NCBI RefSeq assembly: GCF_027988105.1
Contig: NZ_JAQJZJ010000005.1
Coordinates: 62,001 to 126,000 of the forward strand
DNA from: Pseudomonas aestuarii
GTDB lineage: Bacteria; Pseudomonadota; Gammaproteobacteria; Pseudomonadales; Pseudomonadaceae
Direction: 5' to 3'
Length of the DNA stretch: 64,000 nucleotides
This document shows, in pieces, positions 17,673 through 26,184 of this stretch. The first letter of the stretch is position 1. Each line of letters starts with the position of its first letter. Under the pieces are notes generated by a model that was not told where the DNA came from, did not search any database, and saw only the letters and a list, made by a program, of their open reading frames with translations. The translations under genes and the position numbers were made by a program.

Positions 17673-18593
17673 TCAGCAGGAGAACCGCTCAGCCAGGTTC
17701 TGCGCCTTGAAATGCTCGACCAGGCAATCCACAAAGGCGCGGGTTTTCGCCGGCAGCAAGGTGTGCGCGGAGAAGTACACCGCTATATGCCCTGCATCCA
17801 CATACCAATCTGGCAGCACCCGTAACAGGCTGCCCTGGTCCAGGTAGGGAAGGGCGTGCGGCAAACTGACCAGGGCGATGCCCAGGCCCATTTCCGCCGC
17901 GCGGCAGGCGGCATCCGGGTCGGTCATGGTCAGGCGTACCGGCAGCTCGATAGCCGCCTCTGCGTTGCTACGATTGCGTAGCGTCCAGGGCCGGACTCGT
18001 CCCGTCTGTGGCGAGCGAACCAGGATGCCGGTATGTTGCGTCAGGTCGCTCGGCACCGCCGCAAGCGGATGGGCATCCAGATAACCGGCAGAGGCCACCA
18101 GCACCCGGCGCGCCGGCGCCAACTTGCGCGCCACCACTCCGGGTGAGAGCTCCATCGCGCCGCTGATGGCGGCATCGAAGCCTTGCGCGATCAGGTCGAC
18201 CGGGCTGTTATCGAAATGCCAATCGGGCGTTATCGCCGGATAGCGCTGCAGAAAGTCACCCAGCATCGGCACCACGTAATCGCGGCCAAAGGTCACGCCC
18301 ATGCTGACCTTGAGTACCCCGGCGGGCTGCCCGGCGGCGCTGGCCAAATTGGCTACCGCGCGCTGAATGCTGCTCAGGCCGCCACGGACTTCGCGCAGAA
18401 AGCGTTCGCCGGCTTCGGTCAGGGTCAAGCTGCGGGTGCTGCGCTGAAACAGGCGCACCCCGAGGCCAGCCTCCAGTTTGGCCACGTTCTTGCCCACTGC
18501 GGCGGGCGTTATCCCCAGGCGGCGCGCGGCTTCGGCAAAACTACCGGCCTCGGCGCTGCGCACGAAACAGTCGAGTCCCGCGAGCGTTTCCAT
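17673..18593 (-). CDS. LysR-family transcriptional regulator
   Basis: A 306-aa LysR regulator: N-terminal winged HTH (about residues 1-60, FVRSAEAGSFAEAARRLGITPAAVGKNVAKLE) and a periplasmic-binding-like effector domain. ATG 18593 is preferred over the six-residue longer start. It is divergent from the SDR gene, with a 120-bp shared control region; LysR proteins commonly activate such a divergent target. Effector unknown. Confidence 0.92.
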   Translation of the reverse strand: METLAGLDCFVRSAEAGSFAEAARRLGITPAAVGKNVAKLEAGLGVRLFQRSTRSLTLTEAGERFLREVRGGLSSIQRAVANLASAAGQPAGVLKVSMGVTFGRDYVVPMLGDFLQRYPAITPDWHFDNSPVDLIAQGFDAAISGAMELSPGVVARKLAPARRVLVASAGYLDAHPLAAVPSDLTQHTGILVRSPQTGRVRPWTLRNRSNAEAAIELPVRLTMTDPDAACRAAEMGLGIALVSLPHALPYLDQGSLLRVLPDWYVDAGHIAVYFSAHTLLPAKTRAFVDCLVEHFKAQNLAERFSC

Positions 18594-18713
18594 AGCGTCT
18601 CCATAAACCATTTGGATCGAGTGAATAGAGTGATTGATGGCTTATCGGTATGCAATCGGCGGTAGATACTCGTTTCATCCGGGCAAGTCGCCCGTTCAAT
18701 CGGAGCAACGAGC

Positions 18714-19478
18714 ATGTCGAGCATCACCACTCCCAGCAGTAACAATCTCACTGGCAAAGTCGCCCTGATCCAAGGCGGCTCGCGGGGCATCGGCGCCGCC
18801 ATTGCCGAGCGCCTGGCCCACGAAGGTGCGGCTGTGGTCATCACCTATGTAAGCTCGGCGGACAAAGCCGCGGAGTTGGTACGAAACATCGAAGCGGCAG
18901 GCGGCCGTGCCCTGGCCGTCAAGGCCGACAGCGCCGACGCCGCTGCCGTACGCGGCGCGGTCAGCCAGACGCTGAGCCACTTCGGGCGTATCGACATCCT
19001 GGTGAACAATGCCGGTGTGCTGGCGATTGCGCCGATCGAAGAATTCAGCCTGGAAGATTTCGACCGCACCCTGGCCGTCAACGTACGCAGCGTGTTCGTT
19101 GCCAGTCAGGAAGCCGCGCGGCACATGACCGCCGGTGGCCGCATCATCACCATCGGCAGCACCAATGCCGAGCGCATGCCCTTTGCCGGGGGCAGTGTTT
19201 ATGCCATGAGTAAATCGGCGATTGTCGGACTGACCCGCGGCATGGCGCGCGATCTAGGTCCGCGCGGCATCACCGTGAACAATGTGCAGCCGGGGCCGGT
19301 GGACACCGACATGAACCCGGAGAACAGTGAGTTCGCCGACAGTCTCAAGAGCCTGATGGCCGTTGGGCGCTACGGCCGCGCCGAAGAAATCGCCGCCTTC
19401 GTCGCCTACCTCGCCGGGCCTGAAGCGGGTTACGTCACCGGAGCCAGCCTGACCATCGACGGTGGCTTTGCCGCTTAA
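18714..19478 (+). CDS. SDR-family oxidoreductase (BdcA-like)
   Basis: A 254-aa short-chain dehydrogenase. Rossmann motif QGGSRGIGAA at about 20-29, structural NNAG near 99-102, catalytic Ser near 152, and YAMSK near 166-170 supplying Tyr and Lys; C-terminal YVTGASLTIDGGFAA. The pattern IGSTNAERMPFAGG...NVQPGPVDTDMNP resembles E. coli BdcA (YjgI), a c-di-GMP-binding SDR implicated in biofilm dispersal, more than fatty-acid FabG. RBS GGAG is upstream. Divergent from a LysR regulator that may control it; followed by a strong terminator. Confidence 0.92.
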   Translation: MSSITTPSSNNLTGKVALIQGGSRGIGAAIAERLAHEGAAVVITYVSSADKAAELVRNIEAAGGRALAVKADSADAAAVRGAVSQTLSHFGRIDILVNNAGVLAIAPIEEFSLEDFDRTLAVNVRSVFVASQEAARHMTAGGRIITIGSTNAERMPFAGGSVYAMSKSAIVGLTRGMARDLGPRGITVNNVQPGPVDTDMNPENSEFADSLKSLMAVGRYGRAEEIAAFVAYLAGPEAGYVTGASLTIDGGFAA

Positions 19479-19490
19479 ACCAGCGTAATC

Positions 19491-19526
19491 AAAAAGCCCC
19501 GTGGCGTTTCACCCGCGGGGCTTTTT
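19491..19526 (+). terminator. Rho-independent terminator after the SDR gene
   Basis: AAAAAGCCCCG stem paired with CGGGGCTTTTT. The T-run serves the plus-strand SDR, and the A-run could also serve the convergent Sel1 gene on the minus strand. Confidence 0.9.
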
Positions 19527-19549
19527 CTCGTTTGGACGGGTGGCTGCTT

Positions 19550-20107
19550 TCAGGGCAGCTTGCTCAAAGCCTCGCAACTGATCGGATAACCCTGCGCGCA
19601 GGCGCTCTGGAACAGGCGTTTGGCCTGGCCGGGATCGCGCGGCACGCCCTGTTGGCCCTTGAGGTAGAGGTTGCCGAGAATATGCTGGGCCATCGGATTG
19701 CCGGCGGCGGCCGACTGGTTGAGGTACTTGAGCATGCTCTGCGGGTTGGCGAAGTCGGGATTGTCGCGGCCGGTATAGAGGTAGGCCAGGCTGACCGCCG
19801 CCATCGCATGGCCCTTATCGGCGGCCTGCTTCCACCAGTATTCGGCTAGCTTGAGGTCTTTCATCGGCTTGCCGACGAAGTAGAAACTGCCCAGCTGGAA
19901 CTGACTCTCGAGGTCGCCGCTGTTGGCTTGGCTGCGCAGTCTTGCCAGGGTGGCCGCGGCGTCCTCAACCGGTGCGGCGCCGGCCACGGTTGATCCTGTC
20001 TGCGGTGAGCTGCTGGTGTTCGCTGGCTGGTTGGCGCAACCGCCTAGCAGGAGGAGTGCACAGGCCAGTGCCGGGAGTATCGTGCGAAGCCGTTGGTTAA
20101 CGTTCAT
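19550..20107 (-). CDS. Sel1-repeat lipoprotein
   Basis: A 185-aa protein. A signal peptide ends in the lipobox LLGGC (Cys24), so it is probably a lipid-anchored envelope protein. After a Ser/Thr/Ala-rich linker come about three Sel1-type TPR-like repeats (SQFQLGSFYFVGK...AEYWWKQAADKGHAMAAVSLAYLYTG; MAQHILGNLYLKGQQGVPRD...AKRLFQSACAQG). Such repeats mediate protein-protein contacts. No obvious partner is adjacent. Confidence 0.9.
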   Translation of the reverse strand: MNVNQRLRTILPALACALLLLGGCANQPANTSSSPQTGSTVAGAAPVEDAAATLARLRSQANSGDLESQFQLGSFYFVGKPMKDLKLAEYWWKQAADKGHAMAAVSLAYLYTGRDNPDFANPQSMLKYLNQSAAAGNPMAQHILGNLYLKGQQGVPRDPGQAKRLFQSACAQGYPISCEALSKLP

Positions 20108-20444
20108 GCGTGGTCACTTCTTATAGAGAGTGGATGCGGGTGGCTGCACCCGTCTGTTCATGAACTGACAGCCTCGGCCTGCTGCCTATGGTCGCTCCGG
20201 TGTCTGCCGGTGCCACGTTGGGGGCCGGGGCGAAGCCCGACTGCTGCAGACTAGAAGACCCCGCCAGCGTCAGCAAGTTGCGCGGTACTGTGCTGCATCG
20301 CTATGCGGATTTCGAATCGGCACGCGGACGTGCCCAAGGCAGGCAATGCATATCTGTATGTCGCCTCTGGCGTTTCTTCCGGCGGGCAGACCTGCGATTC
20401 TTGCGGACACAGGTGCAGCGCACCATTCGGCCCGCGAGGTATCC
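20108..20444. other. 337-bp intergenic region
   Basis: Divergent control region between the Sel1 lipoprotein and the carboxypeptidase gene. Plus-strand frames are open here as an upstream extension of the carboxypeptidase, but they lack family similarity. No promoter or operator stands out. Confidence 0.4.
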
Positions 20445-21575
20445 ATGAACATCAGCTGCAATTTCGACAGCGGTAATATCGAGGTGCTCGACGCCAGCAA
20501 CCCGCAGCAGGTGCTGCTGGCCATGCGTCCCGATCTCAACAGCCATCACTTCCAGTGGTTCCACTTCAAGGTCGACGGCCTCACCCCGGGCCAGCGCTAC
20601 GGTTTCAGCCTGACCAATGCGGGCGAGTCCGCCTACCGGGATGCCTGGACCGGCTACCACGCGGTCGCTTCCTACGACCAGCGCAACTGGTTCCGCGTGC
20701 CCAGCCGTTTCGAGGATGGCGCGCTCAACTTCGCCCTCGAACCCAGCGAGTCCCAGGTCTGGTTCGCCTACTTCGAGCCCTACAGCCGGGCGCGGCATGA
20801 CTGGCTGATCGAGCAGGCGCTGAACCGGGCCGGCGCCGAACTGTTCGCCTGCGGCAAGAGCATCGAGGGCCGCGATATCCAGCTGCTGCGCGTCAGCCGC
20901 AACCCCCAGGCGCCGCGCAAGATCTGGATCATCGCCCAGCAACACCCCGGCGAGCACATGGCCGAATGGTTCATGGAGGGCGTGATCGAGCGTCTGCAGC
21001 AGCGCGACGACGCCGAACTCAATGCCCTGCTGCAACAGGCCGACCTCTACCTGGTACCGAACATGAATCCGGATGGCGCCGTCCGTGGCCACCTGCGCAC
21101 CAATGCCGCCGGCAAGGATCTCAACCGTGCCTGGCAATCGGCCAGCGCGGCGGAAACCCCGGAGGTGCATTTCGTCCAGGAGCAGATGCGCAGGGTCGGC
21201 GTCGACCTGTTCCTCGACATCCACGGTGACGAGGAAATCCCCCACGTGTTCAGCGCCGGCTGTGCAGGCAACCCTGGCTTCAGTCCACGTCTGGAAACAC
21301 TGGAGGAGGACTTCCGTAGCCGTCTGCTCAGTCTCGGTGCCGAATTCCAGACCACGTTCGGTTACACGCCCGATCAGTTCGGCCAGGCCAACACCAGCCT
21401 GGCCTGCAACGCCGTCGGCATGGAGTTCGATTGCCTGGCTTTCACCATCGAAATGCCGTTCAAGGACCACGACGACAACCCCAACCCGCATACCGGCTGG
21501 GACGGCAAGCGCTCGATGCAGTTGGGCAAGGATGTACTCAGTGTCGCGGCGGCGATGGTAGGGGCGTTGCGTTAG
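20445..21575 (+). CDS. M14-family zinc carboxypeptidase (CCP-like)
   Basis: A 376-aa protein with the M14 zinc-peptidase pattern. HPGEHMAEWFMEG carries the first His and Glu ligands (HxxE) at about residues 167-170, DIHGDEE the third His at about 263, and FTIEMPFKDHDDN the catalytic Glu. The N-terminal 120 residues form the beta-sandwich that precedes M14 in cytosolic carboxypeptidases (CCP/Nna1-like). No signal peptide, so cytoplasmic. Physiological substrate is unknown in bacteria. ATG 20445 fits the family N-terminus; RBS is weak (CGAGGT). Confidence 0.9.
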   Translation: MNISCNFDSGNIEVLDASNPQQVLLAMRPDLNSHHFQWFHFKVDGLTPGQRYGFSLTNAGESAYRDAWTGYHAVASYDQRNWFRVPSRFEDGALNFALEPSESQVWFAYFEPYSRARHDWLIEQALNRAGAELFACGKSIEGRDIQLLRVSRNPQAPRKIWIIAQQHPGEHMAEWFMEGVIERLQQRDDAELNALLQQADLYLVPNMNPDGAVRGHLRTNAAGKDLNRAWQSASAAETPEVHFVQEQMRRVGVDLFLDIHGDEEIPHVFSAGCAGNPGFSPRLETLEEDFRSRLLSLGAEFQTTFGYTPDQFGQANTSLACNAVGMEFDCLAFTIEMPFKDHDDNPNPHTGWDGKRSMQLGKDVLSVAAAMVGALR

Positions 21576-21638
21576 GCAAAGCCAGTCTTGTTGGCGTCCG
21601 GCTGGTGGGGAGGCCAGCCGGTTGTCTGCTTAGCCGGG

Positions 21639-22070
21639 TCAGAACCCAGTTGCGATGAGCGCGGCGACATACAGAGCCGTTGCCAGAAGGATGCCGCGGT
21701 AAGGCACGCTGAACCAGTAGCGTTTGCCGAGAAAGACGTAGCCACACAGCAGCACAAGCCCAACGCTCAAGAGGTAAGGCGAGGCAAACAATAGGCGGCC
21801 ATGCACGAGAGCCAGGTAGGCATAGACCGAACCAAACAGAAGCGCACCGAAGCTATGGCTGGCATTGAAGCCAACCCAGGCCTTCCACATGCTGGTTTCG
21901 CGGCTGATCTTCGGTGCAATCTCATGCATGCGAGCCATCAGCGCCTCATCCCGCGGTTGCAAGGAGCTACCCGCGAAGGTGAACAGCAGATGCAGTGCGC
22001 CCAAGGCGAAGATAATCAGCGCGCTTGCAGTGAGCAGGCACTGGGCCAGGGTAAGAGCTATCGATGACAA
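21639..22070 (-). CDS. Small integral membrane protein, four helices
   Basis: A 143-aa hydrophobic protein with about four transmembrane segments (residues 1-32, 65-85, 95-115, 122-143). A TTG start at 22070 is preferred because AGGAG lies 6 nt upstream; a GTG at 22133 would add 21 unsupported residues. The segment SRETSMWKAWVGFNASHSFGALLFG is the most distinctive. It resembles small conserved membrane proteins of unknown function. It lies 94 bp downstream of the DUF302 gene on the same strand. Confidence 0.75.
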   Translation of the reverse strand: MSSIALTLAQCLLTASALIIFALGALHLLFTFAGSSLQPRDEALMARMHEIAPKISRETSMWKAWVGFNASHSFGALLFGSVYAYLALVHGRLLFASPYLLSVGLVLLCGYVFLGKRYWFSVPYRGILLATALYVAALIATGF

Positions 22071-22163
22071 GGCGAACTCCTCAAAGGTGGGGGTAAACGA
22101 CACGCGGCCATCACCCTGCGGCTCAAGAAGCACAGTGCCGAGGGTGATCTGCTGGTTGTCGCG

Positions 22164-22616
22164 CTACTGGGCAGTTGCCGCCTCGGCCAGGTCACTCAGG
22201 GCTTTACCCATGTTCTCGATCACGGGGCACTGAACAGTGGCATGACGCTGGCCAAGGTAGGCCGGATCGTTGTAGCCAAGCCAGACCTGAGCGTTGGCGT
22301 CTTCCCAGAACAGTGCCTTTAGCGGCAGGTCGATTGCGACCGTTTGCGCGCACTCGATGAATGGCGTGCCAGCCTGTGGGCTGCCGAAGATGAGCAGCTC
22401 GGTTGGTCGCAGCGACTGGCCAACCTTCACCGCGCCGGCAGCGTGATCGATGCGCGCGAAAACGCTCAGGCCACGCTGCTTGGCGAGCGCCTCAAATTTG
22501 TCGGCGGTGGCTTTGACGGAATACGGGCTCTTGATTTGGATCAGGCCGTCTGCGGCTGCGCAGAGCGTTGAGATACTTGCGAACAGTATGGCGGCGACTA
22601 CCGGCACAACTTTCAT
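22164..22616 (-). CDS. Secreted DUF302 domain protein
   Basis: A 150-aa protein: Sec signal peptide at residues 1-21 (VVPVVAAILFASISTLCAA), then a single DUF302 domain (GLIQIKSPYSVKATADKFEALAKQRGLSVFARIDHAAGA ... ELLIFGSPQAGTPF ... LPLKALFWED). DUF302 adopts a small alpha/beta fold of unknown activity and is often found in periplasmic or heavy-metal/redox contexts. Possibly co-transcribed with the membrane protein gene downstream. Confidence 0.9.
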   Translation of the reverse strand: MKVVPVVAAILFASISTLCAAADGLIQIKSPYSVKATADKFEALAKQRGLSVFARIDHAAGAVKVGQSLRPTELLIFGSPQAGTPFIECAQTVAIDLPLKALFWEDANAQVWLGYNDPAYLGQRHATVQCPVIENMGKALSDLAEAATAQ

Positions 22617-22652
22617 AAACGAGACTCCTTGGCGTTATCCATAGAGTGCAGT

Positions 22653-22882
22653 ATGACGCTGGATCGGCCGTGGCTCGGGAAAATCGGCCGGGCGAGGATG
22701 CCTGTGCGTTTAGCGGTGGTGTTGAGCAGCGCCGAGGCTCGCCAGGTGTTGGCAGTACTCATGGGTCCGCTTTGGCTGGTTGGCAGTCTGCTGTATGGCT
22801 TGCGCATACGCTTGATGGGGGATGCGTTTGCCGATCAGGGACGTGGACGTTGTCCGCCAGCAAATGTTGATCGCGTCGCGGC
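22653..22882 (+). pseudogene. Tyrosine recombinase (integron-integrase-like) remnant
   Basis: One frame (22653-22817) reads RPWLGKIGRARMPVRLAVVL, SAEARQVLAVLMGPLWLVGS and LLYGLRIRLMG. After a +1 shift it continues MRLPIRDVDVVRQQMLI (22822-22872). This aligns by eye with the central part of IntI/XerC-like recombinases (pattern RLPVVLT-EV--LL--L-G-HWL--SLLYG-GLRLME--RLRVKDVDF). The catalytic C-terminal half (HxxR, Y) and N-terminal domain are missing. A genuine but dead fragment between the DUF302 and SMP-30 genes. Confidence 0.75.
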
Positions 22883-22941
22883 GTGGTGCGCCACCCTCAA
22901 TGGCCGTTGAGGGTGCGCTCCGGGTTCTGGGCAGGGATTAT

Positions 22942-24051
22942 TCAGGCAAAGGTGGCGTCGCGCGTATTGACGTAAAGCGCATACAGCGAATGGCTGCCAG
23001 CCATAAACAGGCGGTTGCCTTTAGTGCCGCCGAAACACAGATTCGCGCATCGTTCGGGCAACTTGATGTGACCTATGGCCTTGCCTTGGGGATCAAAAAT
23101 CATCACCCCGTCGAGGTTCTCCGGCTTGGCCGCCGCAGCGCCGCTGCTGCCCCAGCCGCACCACAGGTTGCCGTCTTCGTCGCACTTGATGCCGTCGATC
23201 GCGCCGTATTCCAGGGCTTCGATATGTTTGCGCCGTTCACCCAGGGTGCCGTCATCATTGACCTTGTAAGCCCAGATCAGCCGATTCGGCTTGGCCCGAC
23301 CTTCGACCACATACAGGACTTTTTCGTCAGGTGAGAAACACAAGCCGTTGGGGCCTGAAATCGTATCGACGACACGGGTGACTTTGCCGCTGTTGCCATC
23401 AATGCGATACACCGCATCGGGTAGGGCGGGGACCACTTTATGGCCTTCGTAATAATTTCCGGTTTGGAACGGGGGGTCGGTAAACCAGATCGAACCGTCG
23501 CGCTTGACCACCACATCGTTGGGCGAGTTGAAGCGCTTGCCGTCATAGCGATCGGCCAGGACCGTGATGCTTCCGTCATATTCGGTGCGGGTGACCCGAC
23601 GCCCCAGGTCGTTGGTGGTCGAGCCTTCGCAGCTAATCAATCGGCCTTGGCGATCACGGGTCAGGCCATTCGAGTGGTTCGAGGCATCCCGGAAGGTGCT
23701 CAAGGTGTCGCTGATTTCATCCCAGCGCATAATCCGGTTGTTGGGAATGTCACTGACCAGGAGATACCTGCCATCGCCAACCCAGACAGGGCCTTCGGCC
23801 CAGCGCATGCCCGTGGCAAGTCTCTCCACACTGGCGTTGAACAGGCGGTATTTGCTGAAACTCTCATCGAGAATCTCGACCAGTGCATCCGGGTAGCGTT
23901 GCGTCAGGGGTTCGGCATCAACCAGCCGGGGAAGGCCCAGGCTGCCAAGAGAGGCAACTCCGGCCGACACTACCAGTGATTTTTTCAGGAACTTGCGCCG
24001 GGAAGATTCTGCGTTGTGCTCTTCTGCTGGATGATTCTTGATTGTGCTCAT
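22942..24051 (-). CDS. SMP-30/gluconolactonase-like protein with Tat signal
   Basis: A 369-aa protein. Twin-arginine signal SSRRKFLKKSLVVSAG at about residues 16-31 predicts folded export to the periplasm. The rest is a six-bladed SMP-30/LRE propeller: EGPVWVGDGRYLLVSDIPNN, HSNGLTRDRQGRLISCE, NSPNDVVVKRDGSIWFTDPPF, GPNGLCFSPDEKVLYV, DGIKCDEDGNLWCGW. The conserved Glu, Asn and Asp that bind the catalytic divalent metal are present. Likely a periplasmic lactonase; the sugar lactone is unknown. It is separated from the upstream OprD gene by a terminator. Confidence 0.92.
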   Translation of the reverse strand: MSTIKNHPAEEHNAESSRRKFLKKSLVVSAGVASLGSLGLPRLVDAEPLTQRYPDALVEILDESFSKYRLFNASVERLATGMRWAEGPVWVGDGRYLLVSDIPNNRIMRWDEISDTLSTFRDASNHSNGLTRDRQGRLISCEGSTTNDLGRRVTRTEYDGSITVLADRYDGKRFNSPNDVVVKRDGSIWFTDPPFQTGNYYEGHKVVPALPDAVYRIDGNSGKVTRVVDTISGPNGLCFSPDEKVLYVVEGRAKPNRLIWAYKVNDDGTLGERRKHIEALEYGAIDGIKCDEDGNLWCGWGSSGAAAAKPENLDGVMIFDPQGKAIGHIKLPERCANLCFGGTKGNRLFMAGSHSLYALYVNTRDATFA

Positions 24052-24121
24052 TGAGTTTCTCCGGGGTCTTCAGAAAGAAAATTTTCCGAGTTTGTTCGTG
24101 CCCTATCAGGTTCTGCCGTCG

Positions 24122-24150
24122 GAAAAAAAGCCCGCCGCGGGGGCGGGCTG
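24122..24150 (-). terminator. Rho-independent terminator of the OprD-family gene
   Basis: On the minus strand AGCCCGCCCCCGCGGCGGGCT is followed by TTTTTTT, a strong intrinsic terminator about 50 bp past the porin stop. Confidence 0.88.
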
Positions 24151-24197
24151 AAGGTGCCGTAACACATGGCGTAATCAGGTGCGGGTAGCGCCTTGAA

Positions 24198-25451
24198 TCA
24201 GAGGATCGACAGCGGGTAGTTGATGATCAGGCGGTTCTCGTCGAAGTCGGCGTTGTTGTAGTCGCGGCGAATGCTCGCGTTGCGCCATTTCATTGAGAGG
24301 TTCTTGAAGGTGCCGCTCTGAATTACATAGGCCAGTTCGCTGTCGCGGCCCCATTCCTTGCCGTCGGTGGTGCTGCCAGCATGAATGTTGTCGCCGCTGG
24401 TGTAGCGGTTCATCAGGGTCAGCCCGGGAATGCCAACGCCAGAGAAGTTGAAGTCATAGCGCACTTGCCAGGAGCGTTCCTGGGCGTTGTCGAAGCTGGA
24501 GTTGAAGCCGTCGTTGGCCAGCATGCCGCCGCTGGTGCCGTTGACGCGGATCCACTTGTCGTCGCCGCTGAGTTTTTGCAGGCCGACATAGAAGGCATGG
24601 ACGCCAGTCTTGGCGGAAAACAGGCCCGAGTAAGCTTTGTTATCCAGTTCGCCAGCCAGCTGGTTGCCGTCTTCGCTGCCGACGAAATAGCCGAGGTTGG
24701 CGCCCAGGGTCCAATCGCCCATCGGCTGGCTGTGTGTCAGTTGCAGGTACTGCTGGTTGTAGATGTCCTTCAGTTCGGCACTCCACAGGCCGACCAGGGT
24801 GCGATCCTGGTTGAAGCGGTATTCGCCGCCGACAAAGTTGAAGCGGTCGCTGGTAATGCTGGCGCGACCGTTCATTGCCATGTCTTCCATGCTGGCGTCA
24901 TTGCGCAGGCTGGTAGCGCGCATTTGTCCGCCATAGAGAGTCAGGCCGGCGATTTCCTTGGCGGTGATTAACCCGCCCTGAAAGGTTTGCGGCAACGCAC
25001 GGCCATCGTCACTGCGCAAGATCGGTAACGCCGGTGCTAATTCGCCGACTTTCAGCTCGGTCTTCGACAGCTTGGCTTTGGCAGCAATCGCCAGGCGGCC
25101 GAAGTTGTCCGCTGCTTGGCCGTCATCATGAATTGGCAACAACTGGGTGCCGTTGGTACCGCGACCGCTGTCCAGTTTGAATGCGCTCATGGCCAGGGCA
25201 TCCAGACCGAAGCCTACGGTGCCTTCGGTATAGCCCGATTGGAGGTTGAGAATAAAGCTCTGGGCCCACTCTTCAGCCCTGCTTTGGGCGTTGCTCGAGT
25301 CGACGAAGTTGCGGTTGATGTAGTAGTTGCGCAGGTTGAGATCGACCTTGGTGTCTTCGACGAAGCCGGCGGCCTGGCTACTGAGCGGTAGGGCGAGGGC
25401 CATGCTGCCGGCACCGATCAGGGCCAGTGAGAGGGCGTTGCGTGCTGTCAT
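24198..25451 (-). CDS. OprD-family outer-membrane porin
   Basis: A 417-aa porin: signal peptide of about 26 residues (ALSLALIGAGSMALALPLSSQA), then an 18-strand barrel with OprD hallmarks (FVEDTKVDLNLRNYYINRNF; RAEEWAQSFILNLQSGYTEG; TVGFGLDALAMSAFKLDSGRG; LPILRSDDGRALPQTFQG; C-terminal NRLIINYPLSIL). OprD/Opd proteins import amino acids or organic anions; the subtype cannot be told from sequence. ATG 25451 has GGGAG about 10 nt upstream; the frame is open to 25817, but those residues are not porin. A terminator follows. Confidence 0.93.
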   Translation of the reverse strand: MTARNALSLALIGAGSMALALPLSSQAAGFVEDTKVDLNLRNYYINRNFVDSSNAQSRAEEWAQSFILNLQSGYTEGTVGFGLDALAMSAFKLDSGRGTNGTQLLPIHDDGQAADNFGRLAIAAKAKLSKTELKVGELAPALPILRSDDGRALPQTFQGGLITAKEIAGLTLYGGQMRATSLRNDASMEDMAMNGRASITSDRFNFVGGEYRFNQDRTLVGLWSAELKDIYNQQYLQLTHSQPMGDWTLGANLGYFVGSEDGNQLAGELDNKAYSGLFSAKTGVHAFYVGLQKLSGDDKWIRVNGTSGGMLANDGFNSSFDNAQERSWQVRYDFNFSGVGIPGLTLMNRYTSGDNIHAGSTTDGKEWGRDSELAYVIQSGTFKNLSMKWRNASIRRDYNNADFDENRLIINYPLSIL

Positions 25452-25767
25452 TGTTGTTGTGCTCCCATTTTTGAACAAGCCGCTCCCTGGCTGGCCCTGA
25501 TAGGTCAGCGTCGTACGAAGGGAGCGTGTGAGTTGCCCCGTACAGGGCGATAGGTGTGTCCACAGGGCACACCTCTGCGTCGGGCTTAGCCGTCGGCGAA
25601 TTCGGTGGGTGTGTGCGGGTGTCGCCGGGGCACCCTGCTGGCGCGCAGCGAAGCGGGGCTGGCCGGGAGGGGCGAGAAGCGAGCCGATGCGGCGAGAGCA
25701 ACGCCCTGGATGACAGGGGGGCGATGCTGAAATAGAGTGCCGTGCACTTATCCAGGGAGAGGCATAT
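25452..25767. other. 316-bp divergent control region
   Basis: Lies between the divergent OprD-family and glyoxalase-fold genes. No operator or REP element is convincing. Confidence 0.4.
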
Positions 25768-26133
25768 ATGCAGCTGACGGCACCGATTCCCATCCTGCGC
25801 AGCTTCGATGAGGCCAAGGCGCGGGCCTTCTACTGCGAGTTTCTGGGGTTCAGCGAAGATTGGGCGCACCGCTTCGAGGCGGGCTTGCCGCTGTATGTGC
25901 AACTGTCCCGGGGCGACTGCGTGTTGCACCTGTCCGAACACCATGGCGATTGCTGCCCCGGTGCTGCGCTGCGCATCAGTGTCGATGATCTGGATGCCCT
26001 GCACGCCGAGCTGACGGCACGGGCCTGTGGCAATGCGCGGCCGGGTATCACCAACCAGCCCTGGGGGCGTGATATGGCGGTGACCGATCCGTTTGGCAAT
26101 CGCCTGATTTTTACTGATATTCGTGCGGCTTAA
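25768..26133 (+). CDS. Glyoxalase/bleomycin-resistance superfamily protein
   Basis: A 121-aa vicinal-oxygen-chelate fold protein: two beta-alpha-beta modules (PILRSFDEAKARAFYCEFLGF at the start, then LRISVDDLDALHAEL and DMAVTDPFGNRLIFTD). AVTDPFGNRL is the typical VOC C-terminal motif. The spacing of possible ligands (His in VLHLSEHHGD, Glu near the end absent) does not define an enzyme, and bleomycin-binding-type proteins have this shape. RBS AGGGAGAGG is upstream. Function unresolved. Confidence 0.85.
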   Translation: MQLTAPIPILRSFDEAKARAFYCEFLGFSEDWAHRFEAGLPLYVQLSRGDCVLHLSEHHGDCCPGAALRISVDDLDALHAELTARACGNARPGITNQPWGRDMAVTDPFGNRLIFTDIRAA

Positions 26134-26143
26134 CCGCACGAAT
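26119..26143. terminator. Hairpin overlapping the glyoxalase-fold stop codon
   Basis: Perfect 10-bp stem ATTCGTGCGG / CCGCACGAAT with loop CTTAA containing the TAA stop. A second stem, CTGCGCC / GGCGCAG, follows at about 26148-26172. There is no T-run. The pair separates this gene from the convergent gcvT. Confidence 0.55.
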
Positions 26144-26184
26144 CGTGCTGCGCCAGCCGGGCGGCCGGCGCAGTCAGGCAATCG

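Noticed and set aside
25452..25817. N-terminal extension of the OprD-family frame
   Set aside because: The added residues are Arg/Pro/Ser-rich and precede a clear signal peptide beginning at the ATG at 25451.
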